Source: Luscinia megarhynchos (taxonomy: Eukaryota > Chordata > Aves > Passeriformes > Turdidae). From it: 64,000 nt of DNA. The notes below the pieces were generated by a model. The model searched no databases, was not told where the DNA came from, and was given only the letters and a program-made list of their open reading frames with translations. The translations under genes and the position numbers were made by a program. The stretch spans positions 3,129,290 to 3,193,289 of the forward strand of contig CM067589.1 of NCBI GenBank assembly GCA_034336665.1, in the 5' to 3' direction. Shown here in pieces: positions 42,873 to 59,460 of this stretch (positions are counted from its first letter, which is position 1; each line of letters opens with the position of its first letter).

Positions 42873-43696
42873 AAAAGTTCAGCACCAGTAAATATATAAA
42901 AAGAGCAACTGTGCAAGAGGGGAAATCTTAAATTAACGGAGCTTAAGGCTAGAGAGGGCTGGTGTGGCAAAAATTCAAGGCACGGGCAGGGCACAGGTGC
43001 CACAGCCTCACCAGGCTCCTGCAGCTCCGTGGTGACACAGGGATGTGGCACACCAGGAGCCCCCTGTACCATCAGGCCAGGGAGTCCAAGGGGAGCCAGG
43101 CTTTGGGAGCTGGCAGATTGCCTGGGAGGCTGCAGGAGCAGGAGCCTCAGGAAGGGGCAGGACCAGCTCCAGCAGCATCATGCATTGCTCCCAAAGTAGG
43201 GGTAGCTCCCCCAAGCCCCTCAAGACAACACAGGAGTCGATCCTGGTGCATCATCCACAGATCCTGGGGAGCAGCTGAGGGACACAGAGAACCCCAGTGC
43301 TGTGGGGCATCACTGCTGGTCAGGGCTCCTGGGGCACTGGGGAGCAGGGGTGGCCCAGGCTCCTGGGCAGGCAGGGATGTTCAGGGCTGCTGGTGTTCCA
43401 CTGGTGGGAATTGGGCTGTGCCAGGGCAGCAAACATCCAAAGGCAGCCCTGCTGCAGGATGCCAGGCAGGATTGGCCCACCCCCATGAGTCTGAGTTTCT
43501 CCTGGTGGCTGGGAGGAGCCCAAAGCCTGATGTCCTCGAGATGGCATCACAAGAGCCACCACCATCCAGCTCAATTGGTGTTGGGTGCCCCTTCACCTGG
43601 CTCATCATAGGATCTCTGCAAACAAGAGGAGTTTGGTGGCACCAGGGGTGTGGACAGCAGAACCCCCATGCTACAGCATGGCCCCCAGCCCTGGTA

Positions 43697-46600
43697 TCAG
43701 GAACCTTGGTCGTCTTTGTCTCCTTTGGTCTTGGGTTCCTGCCACCACTCTGCGAAGAAGCCTTCCTCATAGTCACCTTCACCCTCGAACTCGCCATCGG
43801 AGGGCAGGTCCAGCACCTCTGACCCCTCACCACCATCCAGCTCCATCTGCACAGGAGGGCAGGGGGAGGCAGGGGGGCTCAGCAGCCTCATCTGCAGCCT
43901 CTGCTCCAGGGCTGGACTGGGGGGTTCAGACCCCCCACCTGAGGGAGGTCCCTGCAGCACCCACACACATCACCCAGCACCCCCAAAAGCACCACCTGCA
44001 TCCCGCACTGGGCCCATCAGGTACCTCATCATCATCCTGCAGGTACTGCCGGGCGAATTCCAGCATCTGCTTCTGAGTGGCCGTCTGGTTGTGGTACCTC
44101 ACGGCTTCCTGGGCACAGCAGGGGAGAGGGGCTGGGTCAGCCCCTCTCTGGCCAGTGCAGGGCCACAGGCCAGGGGCTGGGGAGTCCTCACCGGCCGTGG
44201 CTCGAAGTCCTGGTCCCGCAGGCGCCAGCGCTCGCGGTGGAAGCGGTAGTACACCAGGTTCTGCTGCATCACCGTGTCCCCCGGGTCGAAGAGCATGTAG
44301 CTGGAGACGCTGCGCACGGCGTCCTGCACGTCGTTCACTGCGGGCAGCAGCCGGTGACACGGGGGTGACACCCCTCCCAGCCCCCGCAGCACCCCAGGGT
44401 GCCTCACTCATCCCCTGCTCCCACCGGCACTCACATTTGTAATAGGCGAACTGCAGGTAGTGATACATGGTGGCCACAAACTTCTCCACGAAGTAGCCGC
44501 CCACGTTGGGGGTGAGCTCGGTCTCGCAGTCCACCTTGCATTGCAGCACGCTCACAAAGTGGTCTGGGGGGAGATGGCGGGTGTTGCACCCCTGATCGCC
44601 TCCCCAGCTGTGCCGTCCCCCAGCCCTCCACTACCTGCAATGGCAGGGTAGAAGTCCTTGAACTCCTGGAGCTCGTAGGCACCCTCGCAGCCGGCCAGAC
44701 AGTCCTCGTACGCCTTGTAGTACTCGGCCAGCGCCTGCTCCATGTCGGCTGCGCTGCTCCGGAAATCCCCGCTGTTGTACAGCTTCACTGCCCGCACGAA
44801 TATCGGCTGCCGAGGACACTGCTCAGTGAGGGACAGCTGCTTCCCTCGGGGCTTGGCAGGACAGGCATGCTCTGAGCCCTGGGGAGCCCTGTCCTGCCCC
44901 AGCCCCATCCCCTCCTTACCTCATAAGGCTGAGCTTCCAGGTCAACCAGGTATTCATCCACATCCAGCATCGTTCTGTAGTAGTTCAGGTACCTCAAGGT
45001 CATCTCATGCTTGGGGTTTTTCTGCAGGAAGGTGTGGGCAGCAGACACTGCTTTCTCGATCTTATTTGACTGTGGAGGAAGGAGGAGCCGGTGCAGAGAC
45101 CTGCTGCAGGGCAGCCTGAGCCAACACTGCAGCCAAGGGGGCCTCAGCACCCAGCCAGAGCCCTGGGCTGCAGGACAGAGGAGTGATCCTTGTGGGGAAC
45201 AGCCCTGAACCCATGCTGCACAATCTTCCTGGCAGTGAAGAACAGACAGGATCTGGGAACATGGAGACACTGCAGGTAACTGCAGCCACACCAATCTCCT
45301 GGCTGTGCCCGTGGTGGGTGCGGGGACAACTCAGCCCCTCATGGGCCCCCACATCCAGCCAGGAGTGATCCACGTGGTGTGAGGTGGATCCAGCACTGCC
45401 ATCAGACCTGGCTGCCGCCCCTGCTGCTTTATGGGCTCTCAGGTTGCAGCTTCAGGGGAGTGAGACGCAGGGAGGGAGGGTGGTGTGAACGACCCATTTG
45501 GGAAATGGGTGTGGGCCAGAGCAGCAAGAGGAAAAGGCATTAAGGATGAAGCCAGGCAGTCCCTTGCCCCTGCCAGGTGAGTGGGGCTGAGTGCTAAAAC
45601 AGCACCCGCAGTGGCAGGCAGCCAGGGAACAGGACCCTGACCAGAGGACTTCCCCTGCCAGAGACACTCTGGCCAACACATGGGCACTCCAGGGGGATGC
45701 CTTATGAAACCTCCTTCCACAAAACCACCCTCCACGTCTACACTGTGAAGCTGAGCAACTCCTTCTTTCTTACGGAGCATCCAGACACGTGTCCCATCAC
45801 AAGCACAGAGGCACTGAACCTCCAGCTCAGGCCCCTCCTCTGGGGCAGCCCCTGTGAGCTCTCCCCAGGCAATGCTCTGCCTGTCCAGGGAGACCTTGGG
45901 GCACCAGGGCAACACAAGGTGGGGTAGAGGGACACAAGCACAGGGGCCCCCCAGTCGTCCTGCCTGATGTGTTCCAGATGATGCTGACGTGCCACTGCTC
46001 AGGGGAAGGATGGAGGAGCTGGTGGGGGATGCCAGATGGGGAGTGAAGGAAAGAGAAAGCACCTGATAGCAGGGTGCAGGATGGAGTGGAGCAGGGTTCA
46101 GGGGGCACAGAGACAGACAGGAGTGGGGTACAGGGTGGGCAGGTCAGAGGGTGCAGGCTGACAGAGCAGGATGGGGACACAGGATGGAGGTGTCGAGGAG
46201 GATGAGTGGCACAGGATGAGACACGGGAAGGGGTGTGCCCAGAGCGGAGGGGTGCAGGATGGAGTGGAAAGAGCAGAGGTGCGAAGTAGAGGAGCAGGAC
46301 CCCCCCCACGCCTTCCCCTGCCATTTGCACCGCCTCACCTTGAAGAGCGCGTAGTGCAGGTACTGGTAAGGCTGGCGGCGCTGGAAATCGCGCAGGGTCT
46401 GCGCCGGCGGGTAGCGCAGCTGGAACACGGGCAGCTCCCGCTTGCAGGCGCGCAGGCAGCCGGCGCGGAGCAGCAGCCGCCCGAAGAGCCGCAGCTCCTG
46501 CTCCCACTCCCACGCGGGGTCCCGCTCCCCGCGGGGCTCCTCGGCGGGATCCTCCCCCGCGGGCGGCTCCCCGGCGCAGCGGCGGTGGCAGTGCGCCTCG

Positions 46601-46845
46601 CTGTCCCGCAGCAGCCTGTGCAGCCGCAGGCTGGCCTCCAGCCCCTGAGCGCTCTCCGCCCATCGCGCGTCCGCGTACTGCTCCAGCGCCCGCGCGTAGG
46701 CGCGCTGCAGCGGCTCCAGCGCGGCCGCGGGGAAGCCGCGCACGCTGTACTGCTCGTACTGCGCCGCGCACAGCCCCGCCGCCAGCGCGGCCAGCAGCAC
46801 CGCCGCTACCGGCACCGGCACCGGCACCGGCACCGCGCCGCCCAT
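43697..46845 (-). CDS. P3H4: Prolyl 3-hydroxylase family member 4 (SC65/LEPREL4, non-enzymatic)
   Basis: Seven exons, 46845-46339, 45069-44920, 44806-44635, 44563-44435, 44337-44192, 44108-44025, 43846-43697, join in phase to 445 residues (human 437). Residues 1-28 are a signal peptide containing a VPVPVPVPV run. The body is the Leprecan TPR-like helical domain ([90 protein letters not shown]). The acidic tail [20 protein letters not shown] is typical of P3H4. It has no 2-oxoglutarate dioxygenase domain, as expected. P3H4 forms an ER complex with P3H3 and lysyl hydroxylase 1 needed for helical lysine hydroxylation of collagen. No KDEL-like end is seen (ends DDQGS). Confidence 0.95.
46806..46836 (-). 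repeat. P3H4: GGCACC hexanucleotide repeat in the P3H4 signal peptide
   Basis: About five tandem GGCACC units (GGTGCC on the coding strand) encode the VPVPVPVPV run in the signal peptide. Copy-number change would alter signal-peptide length by two residues per unit without a frameshift. Confidence 0.8.
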
Positions 46846-48291
46846 CGCCGCTGCCGCGCACCGCCCGCGCAGCGTTCCGCGCAGCGCTGCCGGCCGGGCC
46901 CCGCGCAGGGGGCGGGCGCGGGGTGGGCGGTGCGGCTCAGGGTCTCAGTGCGGCTCCGCCCGCGCCGCGGGGTGCGCGCAGGGCTGCGCGGGGCGCTCGG
47001 GGGCGCGCACGGAGCGGGGCGCCGCAGCATCACCGTGCGCGGGCGCAGGCTGCGCGCCGGCGGTGCCCGGAGGTGTCCCCGCCGCTGGCCGGTGCCAAGC
47101 CCGAGGCCACTCGCCCTGTGCTGTGCCAGATCCCAGCCCCAGAGCTGTCCCATGCCAGGCCTCGGCATGGCCGCACTGGCCGCGGCCCAAACCCAGCGCT
47201 TTGTCGCTGGCTGTGCAGTGGCACTGAGGGATGTCACAGGAGCCAGGACACTGCTGAGGTTTCTCCCTGCGGAGCAGAGGCTGCTGGCCGTGCTGTCAGC
47301 ACCCACTTGGCGCAGTGGCGCCCTCGGGAGGGCCGCACGTCCCCCCCAGGCTGCTCCCAGCAGTGCTGAAGGTGTCGGCCCCGCTGTGGTGTGTTGGGGG
47401 CTGCAGAGCACCGGGGCTGAGCTGGGGGAGCTGATGGTGCTTTGCTGCAGCTGTTCTCTCACTGGTAGCACTGAGCCTCAGAGGAGCTGGGTTGGGATTT
47501 GGGTTTGTGTTCACAGCTTGTTGCATTTCCCACCTGGCACTTGGGACCTGTTTCTTGCTGATGGATTTGGGGGAGCAGGGATATGTGGGCAACACCTCCG
47601 TGAGAGTTTAAGGCTGTGTTTGGGAAGGACTGCTAGGAGAATCTCACATTTTTAATCATTGCCATTCAGTAAGGGTTCTGCCAGCAGCAGACTGCTTATT
47701 AAAACACCTAATTCCTTTTATTTACTCTCCCAAACTGCTGGGACTGAGCAGCAGCATCGTGGGCCGGGGTGCAATGAGCTGGCAGGGGCAGAGGGAAGAA
47801 GAGAAGGAGGAATAGGCACAGCAGCGCTAGGACCTGGGGCCGGGCCGGGCCTGCAACCACGCAGCCGCTCCCCAATGCCTCCCTCAGCTTTTCCTTCGGA
47901 GGAGGAATTGGCCAAGAAAAAGAAGGAAAAAAAAAAAAGGAGAGAGAGTGGAATAATAAGAGGGGGAAAAAAAAAAAAAGAGGGGAGTGAAAAAAGAGAA
48001 AAGGGGAAGAAGAGAAATTTTAAAAGTAGGGGGGAAAAGTAAGAGGAAAAACAAAAGAGGGGCAAAGAAGAACCCCTCCCTCCGGCCGTGGATCGCTCTG
48101 TGCCGCGGTGTCAGCCTCGGCGCGGCGGGGGGAGCGCGGCGGGGCCCGGACACGTCTACAGAAATTCCAGGCGGGCCGGGCTGGGCGGGCGGAGGGGAAG
48201 GGAAGGGAAAGCGAAGGCAGGAAAGGGGCGTCCTGAACCCCCCGCCCTCCTCTTTCCCCGCCGGCCCTTCCGCCGCCGCAGCCCCAGCGCC
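46846..48291. promoter_or_regulatory. Divergent P3H4/FKBP10 intergenic region
   Basis: The start codons of P3H4 (minus) and FKBP10 (plus) are 1446 bp apart. A CpG-rich block (about 46846-47110) abuts P3H4 and a second (about 48070-48290) abuts FKBP10; the middle, 47100-47880, is ordinary, and a homopurine tract lies at about 47890-48075. No gene is seen between. The two promoters are probably separate but may share enhancers. No TATA box is clear on either side. Confidence 0.6.
47890..48075 (+). repeat. Homopurine tract upstream of FKBP10
   Basis: About 185 bp in which the + strand is almost wholly A and G, including A12-A13 runs, GAGAGAGAG and AGAGGGG. It lies 220-400 bp before the FKBP10 start codon. 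Such purine-pyrimidine tracts can form triplex (H-) DNA. Confidence 0.8.
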
Positions 48292-53003
<4,712 letters not shown>

Positions 53004-53826
53004 GGAGCAGTCCCTGCTGTTCTGGAGACAGGACTCATCCTTGCCATGTCATGGCTGGTCTCCCACCCTGGGAATCTGCCCCTGCTCCTCCCCAGTCCTG
53101 CAGGGAGCCAGGTTTTGATTTTTATTAACTGAGGGTATTTTGATATGTTCTCCTGAGCAGGAAAACTCAGCCCCCAGCTGTCCCCTCCCTAAAGCCCTTC
53201 ATCCTCCACCAGTGACTGCAGGGCCAGCTCCAGCCCCCTGACCTGTCTGTGCTGCCTCGGGGGACAGGCAGGATGTAGGGGGGTTTTCCCCTCACCTCCA
53301 CCACAGCATTTTGTAGTTTAGGGTTGGGGATTGGGTTTTTTATATATACACTTAAAATTCTTTAGAGAGAAGAAAGAGAAGGCTTTTGTCCTGGTCCCTG
53401 CTCTGCCCCTGATGCCATCCTCCCTAGAACAAGAGGCTGAAGGGGGGCTCAGGTTACCAGGATGAAACCCCCGTACTTTTGCTGTTCCAAAAGTCTGGGC
53501 CCCCTGGAACTGTGGGACCTGGCAAACCCCTCATCAGCTGGGAAATGGGAAACAAACCCTCATCCTCCAGCCCTCAGGGAGCAGCATTGTCCCCCCTCCT
53601 CACCTCCCAGCCCCCAGTGATTGAGACAAATCAGACCCATTTCGTTTCAATGCCTAAATGCAGGCCACAGCCTCAGAGTGCTCAGGTCATCCTGCTGGGA
53701 CCAGCACAGCTCTGGCACTTGCCAGCTCCCAAAACCTCTGCAGTCTGTCCTCAGCAGGGATAGAAGAAATGCAGGAGCACAGCAGTGCAGAGCAAACCCC
53801 TCAAACGGGGACTCTGCCTCACACCA

Positions 53827-53832
53827 AATAAA
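53827..53832 (+). terminator. FKBP10: FKBP10 poly(A) signal
   Basis: AATAAATAA about 820 nt after the stop codon is the first canonical signal. The message would end near 53850, about 300 bp from the convergent NT5C3B message end. Confidence 0.7.
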
Positions 53833-54174
53833 TAATTCCTCCAGGTTTCCAAGGAGTTTGACTGTGTTTGGCTATTTTGCCATGAAACATTCCCATGTGT
53901 TGGGGTAGCAGCACAGGGACCCACAGAGCCCAGGGGGATTCAAGGCTCCAGCATCCACTGGGTCTGGCAGGAGGAACCAAAATTCCCACCTGGGACCCTC
54001 CACCAAGGCCACCAGGGCTTCCTCTCCAGCACCCAGTGAGGACAGGGGGGCTCTGGTGGGATGGGGAGCTGGGGAGCAGAGGCAGCTGCCAGTGCCAGTT
54101 CAGGGAACACAGCAGCTCCAGCTCCTTGGTGCTGGGTACAAACCACTTGTGATCCAGCTTTAGCCAATTATGTT

Positions 54175-54180
54175 TTTATT
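54175..54180 (-). terminator. NT5C3B: NT5C3B poly(A) signal
   Basis: AATAAA on the minus strand, about 895 nt after the stop codon. It gives a 3' UTR of about 0.9 kb and places the NT5C3B and FKBP10 3' ends in a tail-to-tail arrangement. The 300 bp between the two ends shows no other feature. Confidence 0.65.
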
Positions 54181-55073
54181 CCAAAGCAGAGAACAAATCT
54201 GCTCTTCCCAAAGTCTCCTCATAAGCAGAGGATATATAGCAATAAAATGGTCTTTTTCTATTCCTGCTCTGAGAGACCAGGATCAGCCCAGAAATTTAGT
54301 ACACAAACATGGTCAGGTAAAACATTGCTTAAAACTCAAAATTCTGCCATTGGCCTCTCCTCCCCCACCCCCCACCCCTCCTCCTCTGATCCCTGGCAGA
54401 CAAACTTACTTCTGACTTTGGGCAGCAGCAGCAGCTGAGCTTTGGGGCATTCAGGGATGGCTGGAAAAGGGTTTTTTCCACAGTAAGAGCTGTGCTGGTG
54501 CAAGAAGGACGGATGAGCTGAAACACGAGGCCAGAGAGCTGCTGGTTTACATGGGGAATGTGGGGCCAGCAGGGCCACACCAGCCCAGCAGCTGCACTGG
54601 CACCAGAGTCAACCCAGGAGCTTTGAAGCTCACAGGACACAGGACGAGAGAGAGACTTGTTTTCTTAGCCAGGAACACAGTGACACATTTAAACCAGGTC
54701 TGTCCTCAGCCCACAGTAAACTATCTCCATTCCACCCTCAGCTGCTGAAGCAAGTGCAGAACATCTGTGTCTGAAACACGGAATGGTTTGTTGTGGCCTC
54801 AAGAGGTGGCAAGAGTGAATTCCCAGTGGGATGAAGTCCGAGCAGGAGAGAGTCACTCTTGGTGGGAAACTGCAGAGCCAGGCAGAGTTGGGGAAAAGGG
54901 AAAGGAGAAACTTCCTCCATCTCACCTCTCCTGCTCCAGGGCTGGCTGAGGGCATTAGTGAGGTCGGGATGGAGCCCAGCCAGTACCAGCAGTCCCCTCC
55001 AGCTCTATCCCAGGAAGGACATTCCCTGCCCAGTGCCTGCTGTGTGCTGGAGCTGGGACAGCTTGTCCCCAGC

Positions 55074-58000
55074 TCATGTCTCAGCCAGGATGTACCGCAG
55101 GATCCCGTTCACCACGTCCAGCGTCTCGTCGCTCTCCAGCACGATGTCATAGGAATCCAGGTACTTCCCCCTCCGCTCCTCCACCTGCCAGGACCGTGAA
55201 CAACCAACAGCTGAGGGTGAGGATGCTCCACACAGCCCTCACCACCCAAAAGGGGGTCAGTAACTACCCTGACCATTTCCCAGACACAGCAGACATCCCC
55301 AGGTCCCTCCACACACCCCACAGGAGCTCGTACAAATCTCTTACATGCCCAAATCACTGGTGCAGCCTCCTACCCCTCCCTGCTGGCCCCAGGCCTGGCA
55401 CCTGGGGAAGGGTGGTAGGAAAGCACTAAACTGCTCCTCTCACCCACCTTGTCATTGAGAAAGCCAATCTTGAGGATGTTCTCCACGCTGGGAACACCAT
55501 CTGCCATCGTCAGGTCACCCATGGAGTCGCCCAGGAGGATGATGCTCGTCTTTGTGCTCAGCTGCTGGAAGTACCCTGTGCCCTGCAGCACGCTGTTGTT
55601 CTTGTTGTAGGTGTGGATGAGGGGTCCCTTGAAGTGTGTGAGGACTCCCTGAGCACACAGGACAGACAGGCAGACAGCTCTTAACCTGATGGTGTCACTG
55701 TTAATCACATCCCAGTCCTCAGTCCCAGCCCCACACCACTCCCCTCACCACACAGATGCAGTGCCAGAACTCACATCATCATTGAAGTCCATGTAGTTGG
55801 ACACCACGTTGACGTTGGAGTAGAAGACGTTGGCCTGACGGATAATCTCTTCCAGGATATCACCAACACCAGCGGAGAAGATGAACAGGGGGACGTTGTT
55901 CTTGTGCAGCTGATCAAAGAACTCCTTGAAGCCATCCCTAGAGCAGGAGTGTCCATTGCACAGGGCTGTGTTATCAGCTCCCAGTAACAGCCTGGAGCCC
56001 TGTGCTGGCAGCACGCTCAGCCCAGCTCCTGTTCCTGCCCAGCACTTCCCAAACAGAAACACACACGTGAGCTCTGCCAACAGCACGAGCTCTCTGTGGC
56101 ACCAGCACCCCTGTGGCCTCCTCTGTGCAGAGCCCCTGAGTTCTGGGAGCAGCAGCTGGGCAGGTGCTTGTGGGAACACAGAGCACTCCAGCCTTTTGCC
56201 TGGCATCGTCTGAGCACATCAGCTGCTCAGCAGGGGCACAGGGCACAGCCTGCCCACACACAGCACGGTGGGCACTGCCAGGAACCACGTGTGAGATCTG
56301 CAACAGGTCAGACTGGCTGGAAGGGTGATCAGAACAACCTGTGACAGCCCCAATCTGCCAGGACACAATTCCATGCACAAGTGGAACCTGGGCTCATGAA
56401 AAGCCATCTCCTCCCTGAGCCTGGCAGCAACCTGGCAGAGCCCAGCTCCCCAAGCCAGCCTTAGAGCCAGCTTTAGCAGCAAGTTCTAGCATGTTTTTGT
56501 GCTGTGGGTGAAATCTGCTACTGAGCCAAGGGCCTGCATAAGGCTTGGCAGTTCCAGTGCAAGGAACACAGCTCTGCTGGAAACAGAGAGCTGCATGTAG
56601 CCCCTGCATCCTGCCCTGCAAATGGGGAGCTGTGCCCAGCACCAGCCCCTCAGCTGCTCCTTGCCAAGCCCCAAGAGAGGGGTAGTGGTTTCAGAGCAGG
56701 AAGGGAGCAGCCAAGGAGTGAGCTCAGGCTGTGGCTCATGTTCTGACTTCTTTAGAACTCTGCCCCAGGGAGCCAGCAAGGGAGGCTGGCACTGGTCACA
56801 CTGCAGTGTGGTGACAGCACAGAGTCCTGGCTATATGGGCAGGAGAGAAGGGCTGTGGGCAGCCACATCCCTGTGCCCAAACCTCAACACCACATCCTGT
56901 GCCCGTACCTGAGCATGGCTTCTGACTCTCTGACGATCTGGGCTATATCATCTTTGTGGATCTTCTGCTGCACCAGCAGCTCATGAGCCTTGGTCCACCT
57001 GTATTTGATGTGGGAAAGGCAGCAGTGACAGAGCTCCCAGACAGAGGCCCTCAGCAGTCAGAAACAACAACAAAACCTTGTGGGATTACTGTCAAGCCCA
57101 GGGATGATTCAAGCCTGGTGTCCTGTAGTCCTCAGGGACAAGAGGTTGTGAGGAAAAGGTCAAGATCACCACAAACAGCACTCACCACTCCACCATGAGG
57201 GGACATTTCTCCTCCAGGGTCCGGTTGGGATCTATTTCAATGGGATAGTAATAGTGGAGCAGATCCTTCAGCTGGAGTGTCACACCGAGGGAAAAAGGAA
57301 CAAAGTAAACATCAGGTCTAAAGAGGCTAAACAAAACTAGCATTTCTAAAGTTCTCCAAAGGATTGCTCTTCCTAAACACAACTGAAACCTTGTCACTGA
57401 GCAACCTCCCTCTGAGCATACCTGGAACTCTCAGCAGCCTGGCTGGCCCTCACCTCACTCCAAGTGCTGCAGGTACAGACAGCCCTTCCCGTCCTCCTCT
57501 TATCAAACTGAAACACCCACAGCTGCACATGCAAATTCGAGTTCCCTTTTTCAACGTCTCCTCTGTCACTGCTGGCTGAAATGCAGCCTGGACACTTTCT
57601 CACTCCATCCTGGCAGCCACCACAGCTGGGAGAGCTGCCACACCAGCCAGTGTGACCTCCTGGCAGGTGACAGGTCCAACAGCCACCGAGCCAAGACAGC
57701 GCCTCACACACAGCACCCACCTTCTTCTTGCCATCCTCGCTGATAACACGGCTGGTATCAAGGATATCTGCAAAGAGAATAAAACACCAATGATGCAGCA
57801 CAGAATCATAAACAGACTTTTTACAGCAACTACCCCTGCATCTCAGTGCTGGCTCTTCCCAATACAAGCCATGGTGACACCGTGATCTGAGCACAGGCTC
57901 ACTGTGGGGTCCCAACACAGCCAGCCCCGATGGCAGGGCCTGGCTTGGGCAGACAGCAGCCTCGCTGCCCCTGGGCACTGGGATGAAGGCAGCCAGCCCA

Positions 58001-58920
58001 GGAGCTGGCTCCTGGCTCCTGCAGTGGGCAGCTGGCACCAGGCAGTGAGGCCCAGACCTGCATGAGGGAGGGCAGGACGGAGCGGCCAGGCTTGGCAGAG
58101 GAGGGCACAGGGGATGACAGGAAGCAAATCAAACACAAACATAGAAACCAAACAGAACCAGCGACAGTAAAAACAAGGCCTTGCACTCACTGTGAGACGT
58201 GGGGCAGCGCCTGCCATTGCAACCAAACCTGCTCAGGGTCATGTCAAAGTCAGAAATGACCTGGAAGAGGGGAGAAAACCAAATCTGCGTGTGACCCAGA
58301 GCATTCTGCACCGGCCAGAGTGAGCCCAAGGTGCTGCCACCGTGAGAACGGGCACCCAGCACCACCAGCCTCCCGTGAGCACAGACCGGCAGCGACGTGG
58401 CCGCTCCTAGCAGCAGCGAGGCAGACGATGTCCTCACCCTCCCACCCCAGAGCTCTTATCAGCACCAAATGGCTTCATCCTGCTGGGCGGAGCAGGGGCT
58501 TGGGGACTGGAGCACAGTTAATGCTTCACAACTGGGAGCCAAAAGGTCCGTCCGGGGGAGCCACCAGCCCCGCGCTCCCTCTCCTCTGGGGCTTCTCCCC
58601 CTCCAGCTGCACCCTCGCTGCCCGCAGGGCCGGGAGAAGCCGGGCCGGGGCCGGGGGATGAGGACGGGGCGAAGGACAGAGCACGGCCGATGCACCGGGC
58701 GGTTCCCCCCAAAGCAGGGACCGGTACCTGCAGTTTGGCCACCCCCTGCTCCCGCAGAGACCGGATGATGCCCCGCACACGCTCGGGCTGCCGGATCCGG
58801 ACCGTAGCTTTCTCCAGCTCGGGCACCTGCAGGCAGAGACCCCGCTCGGTGCCGCCCCCAGCCCCGGGGGCACCGAGACCCTCCACCCCCTCTGCCCGTC
58901 CGTGCAGCCGCGCTCACCAT
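55074..58920 (-). CDS. NT5C3B: 7-methylguanosine phosphate-specific 5'-nucleotidase
   Basis: Nine exons: 58920-58918 (ATG only), 58826-58728, 58260-58191, 57767-57721, 57271-57186, 56998-56909, 55937-55775, 55648-55448, 55184-55074. Phases agree, giving 289 residues (human about 300). HAD-type motifs are clear: DFDMTLS near residue 37 (nucleophile and acid/base aspartates), [14 protein letters not shown] (motif II serine) and [15 protein letters not shown] (motif IV). [12 protein letters not shown] and [12 protein letters not shown] are diagnostic of the NT5C3 group; the position between FKBP10 and KLHL10 marks it as NT5C3B. The enzyme is cytosolic, dephosphorylates m7GMP (also CMP) and so removes cap breakdown product. 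The first coding exon supplies only the initiator methionine. Confidence 0.93.
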
Positions 58921-59030
58921 CTCGCCGCTCCGCCGGCCCGGCCGCGCAGCCGCGGGGCGGGACCGGAACGGGGCCGCGGGGCCGGAACGGGGCCGGGCCG
59001 GGCTGAGGGAGGGGAAACAGGGCTGGGCTG
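58921..59030 (-). promoter_or_regulatory. NT5C3B: NT5C3B CpG promoter region
   Basis: CpG-dense sequence directly upstream of the NT5C3B start codon, with GC boxes on both strands and no TATA box. It runs into the minisatellite at 59030-59460. Confidence 0.5.
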
Positions 59031-59460
59031 AGGGGAGAGCCGGGCTGAGGAGGGACAGGGCCCGGGCTGAGGGCAGGGCCGGGCCGGGCTGAGGGGGGAC
59101 AGGGCCGGGCTGAGGGAGAGCCGGGCTGAGGGGAGATAGGGCCGGGCTGAGGGGAGATAGGGCCGGGCTGAGGGGAGGCAGGGCCGGGCTGAGGGAGGGC
59201 CGGGCTGAGGGGAGGGGAAACAGGGCCGGGCTGAGGGAGAGCCGGGCTGAGGGGAGGCAGGGCCGGGCGGAGGGGAGAGCCGGGCTGAGGGGAGATAGGG
59301 CCGGGCTGAGGGGAGAGCCGGGCCAGGCTGAGGGGAGGGACAGGACCGGGCTGAGGGGAGAGCCGGGCTGGGCCAAGCTGAGGGGAGGGCCGAGCTCGGG
59401 GAAGGTCAGGCCGGGCTGAGGGGAGGCAGGGCCGGGCTGAGGGCAGAGCCGGGCTCCTGG
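59030..59460 (+). repeat. GGGCCGGGCTGAGGGGAG-type minisatellite
   Basis: About 20 imperfect copies of short units such as CCGGGCTGAGGGGAGA and GGGCCGGGCTGAGG, with occasional GACAGGG or GAAACAGG inserts. Every unit carries two or three G runs, so the + strand could fold into G-quadruplexes. It lies immediately upstream of NT5C3B. Confidence 0.9.

Noticed and set aside
46171..47655. 494-codon open frame on the + strand across P3H4 exon 1 and its promoter
   Set aside because: It is antisense to the GC-rich first exon of P3H4 and its CpG island; the composition is Arg/Ala/Gln-rich, no domain is seen, and it is explained by GC-driven lack of stops.
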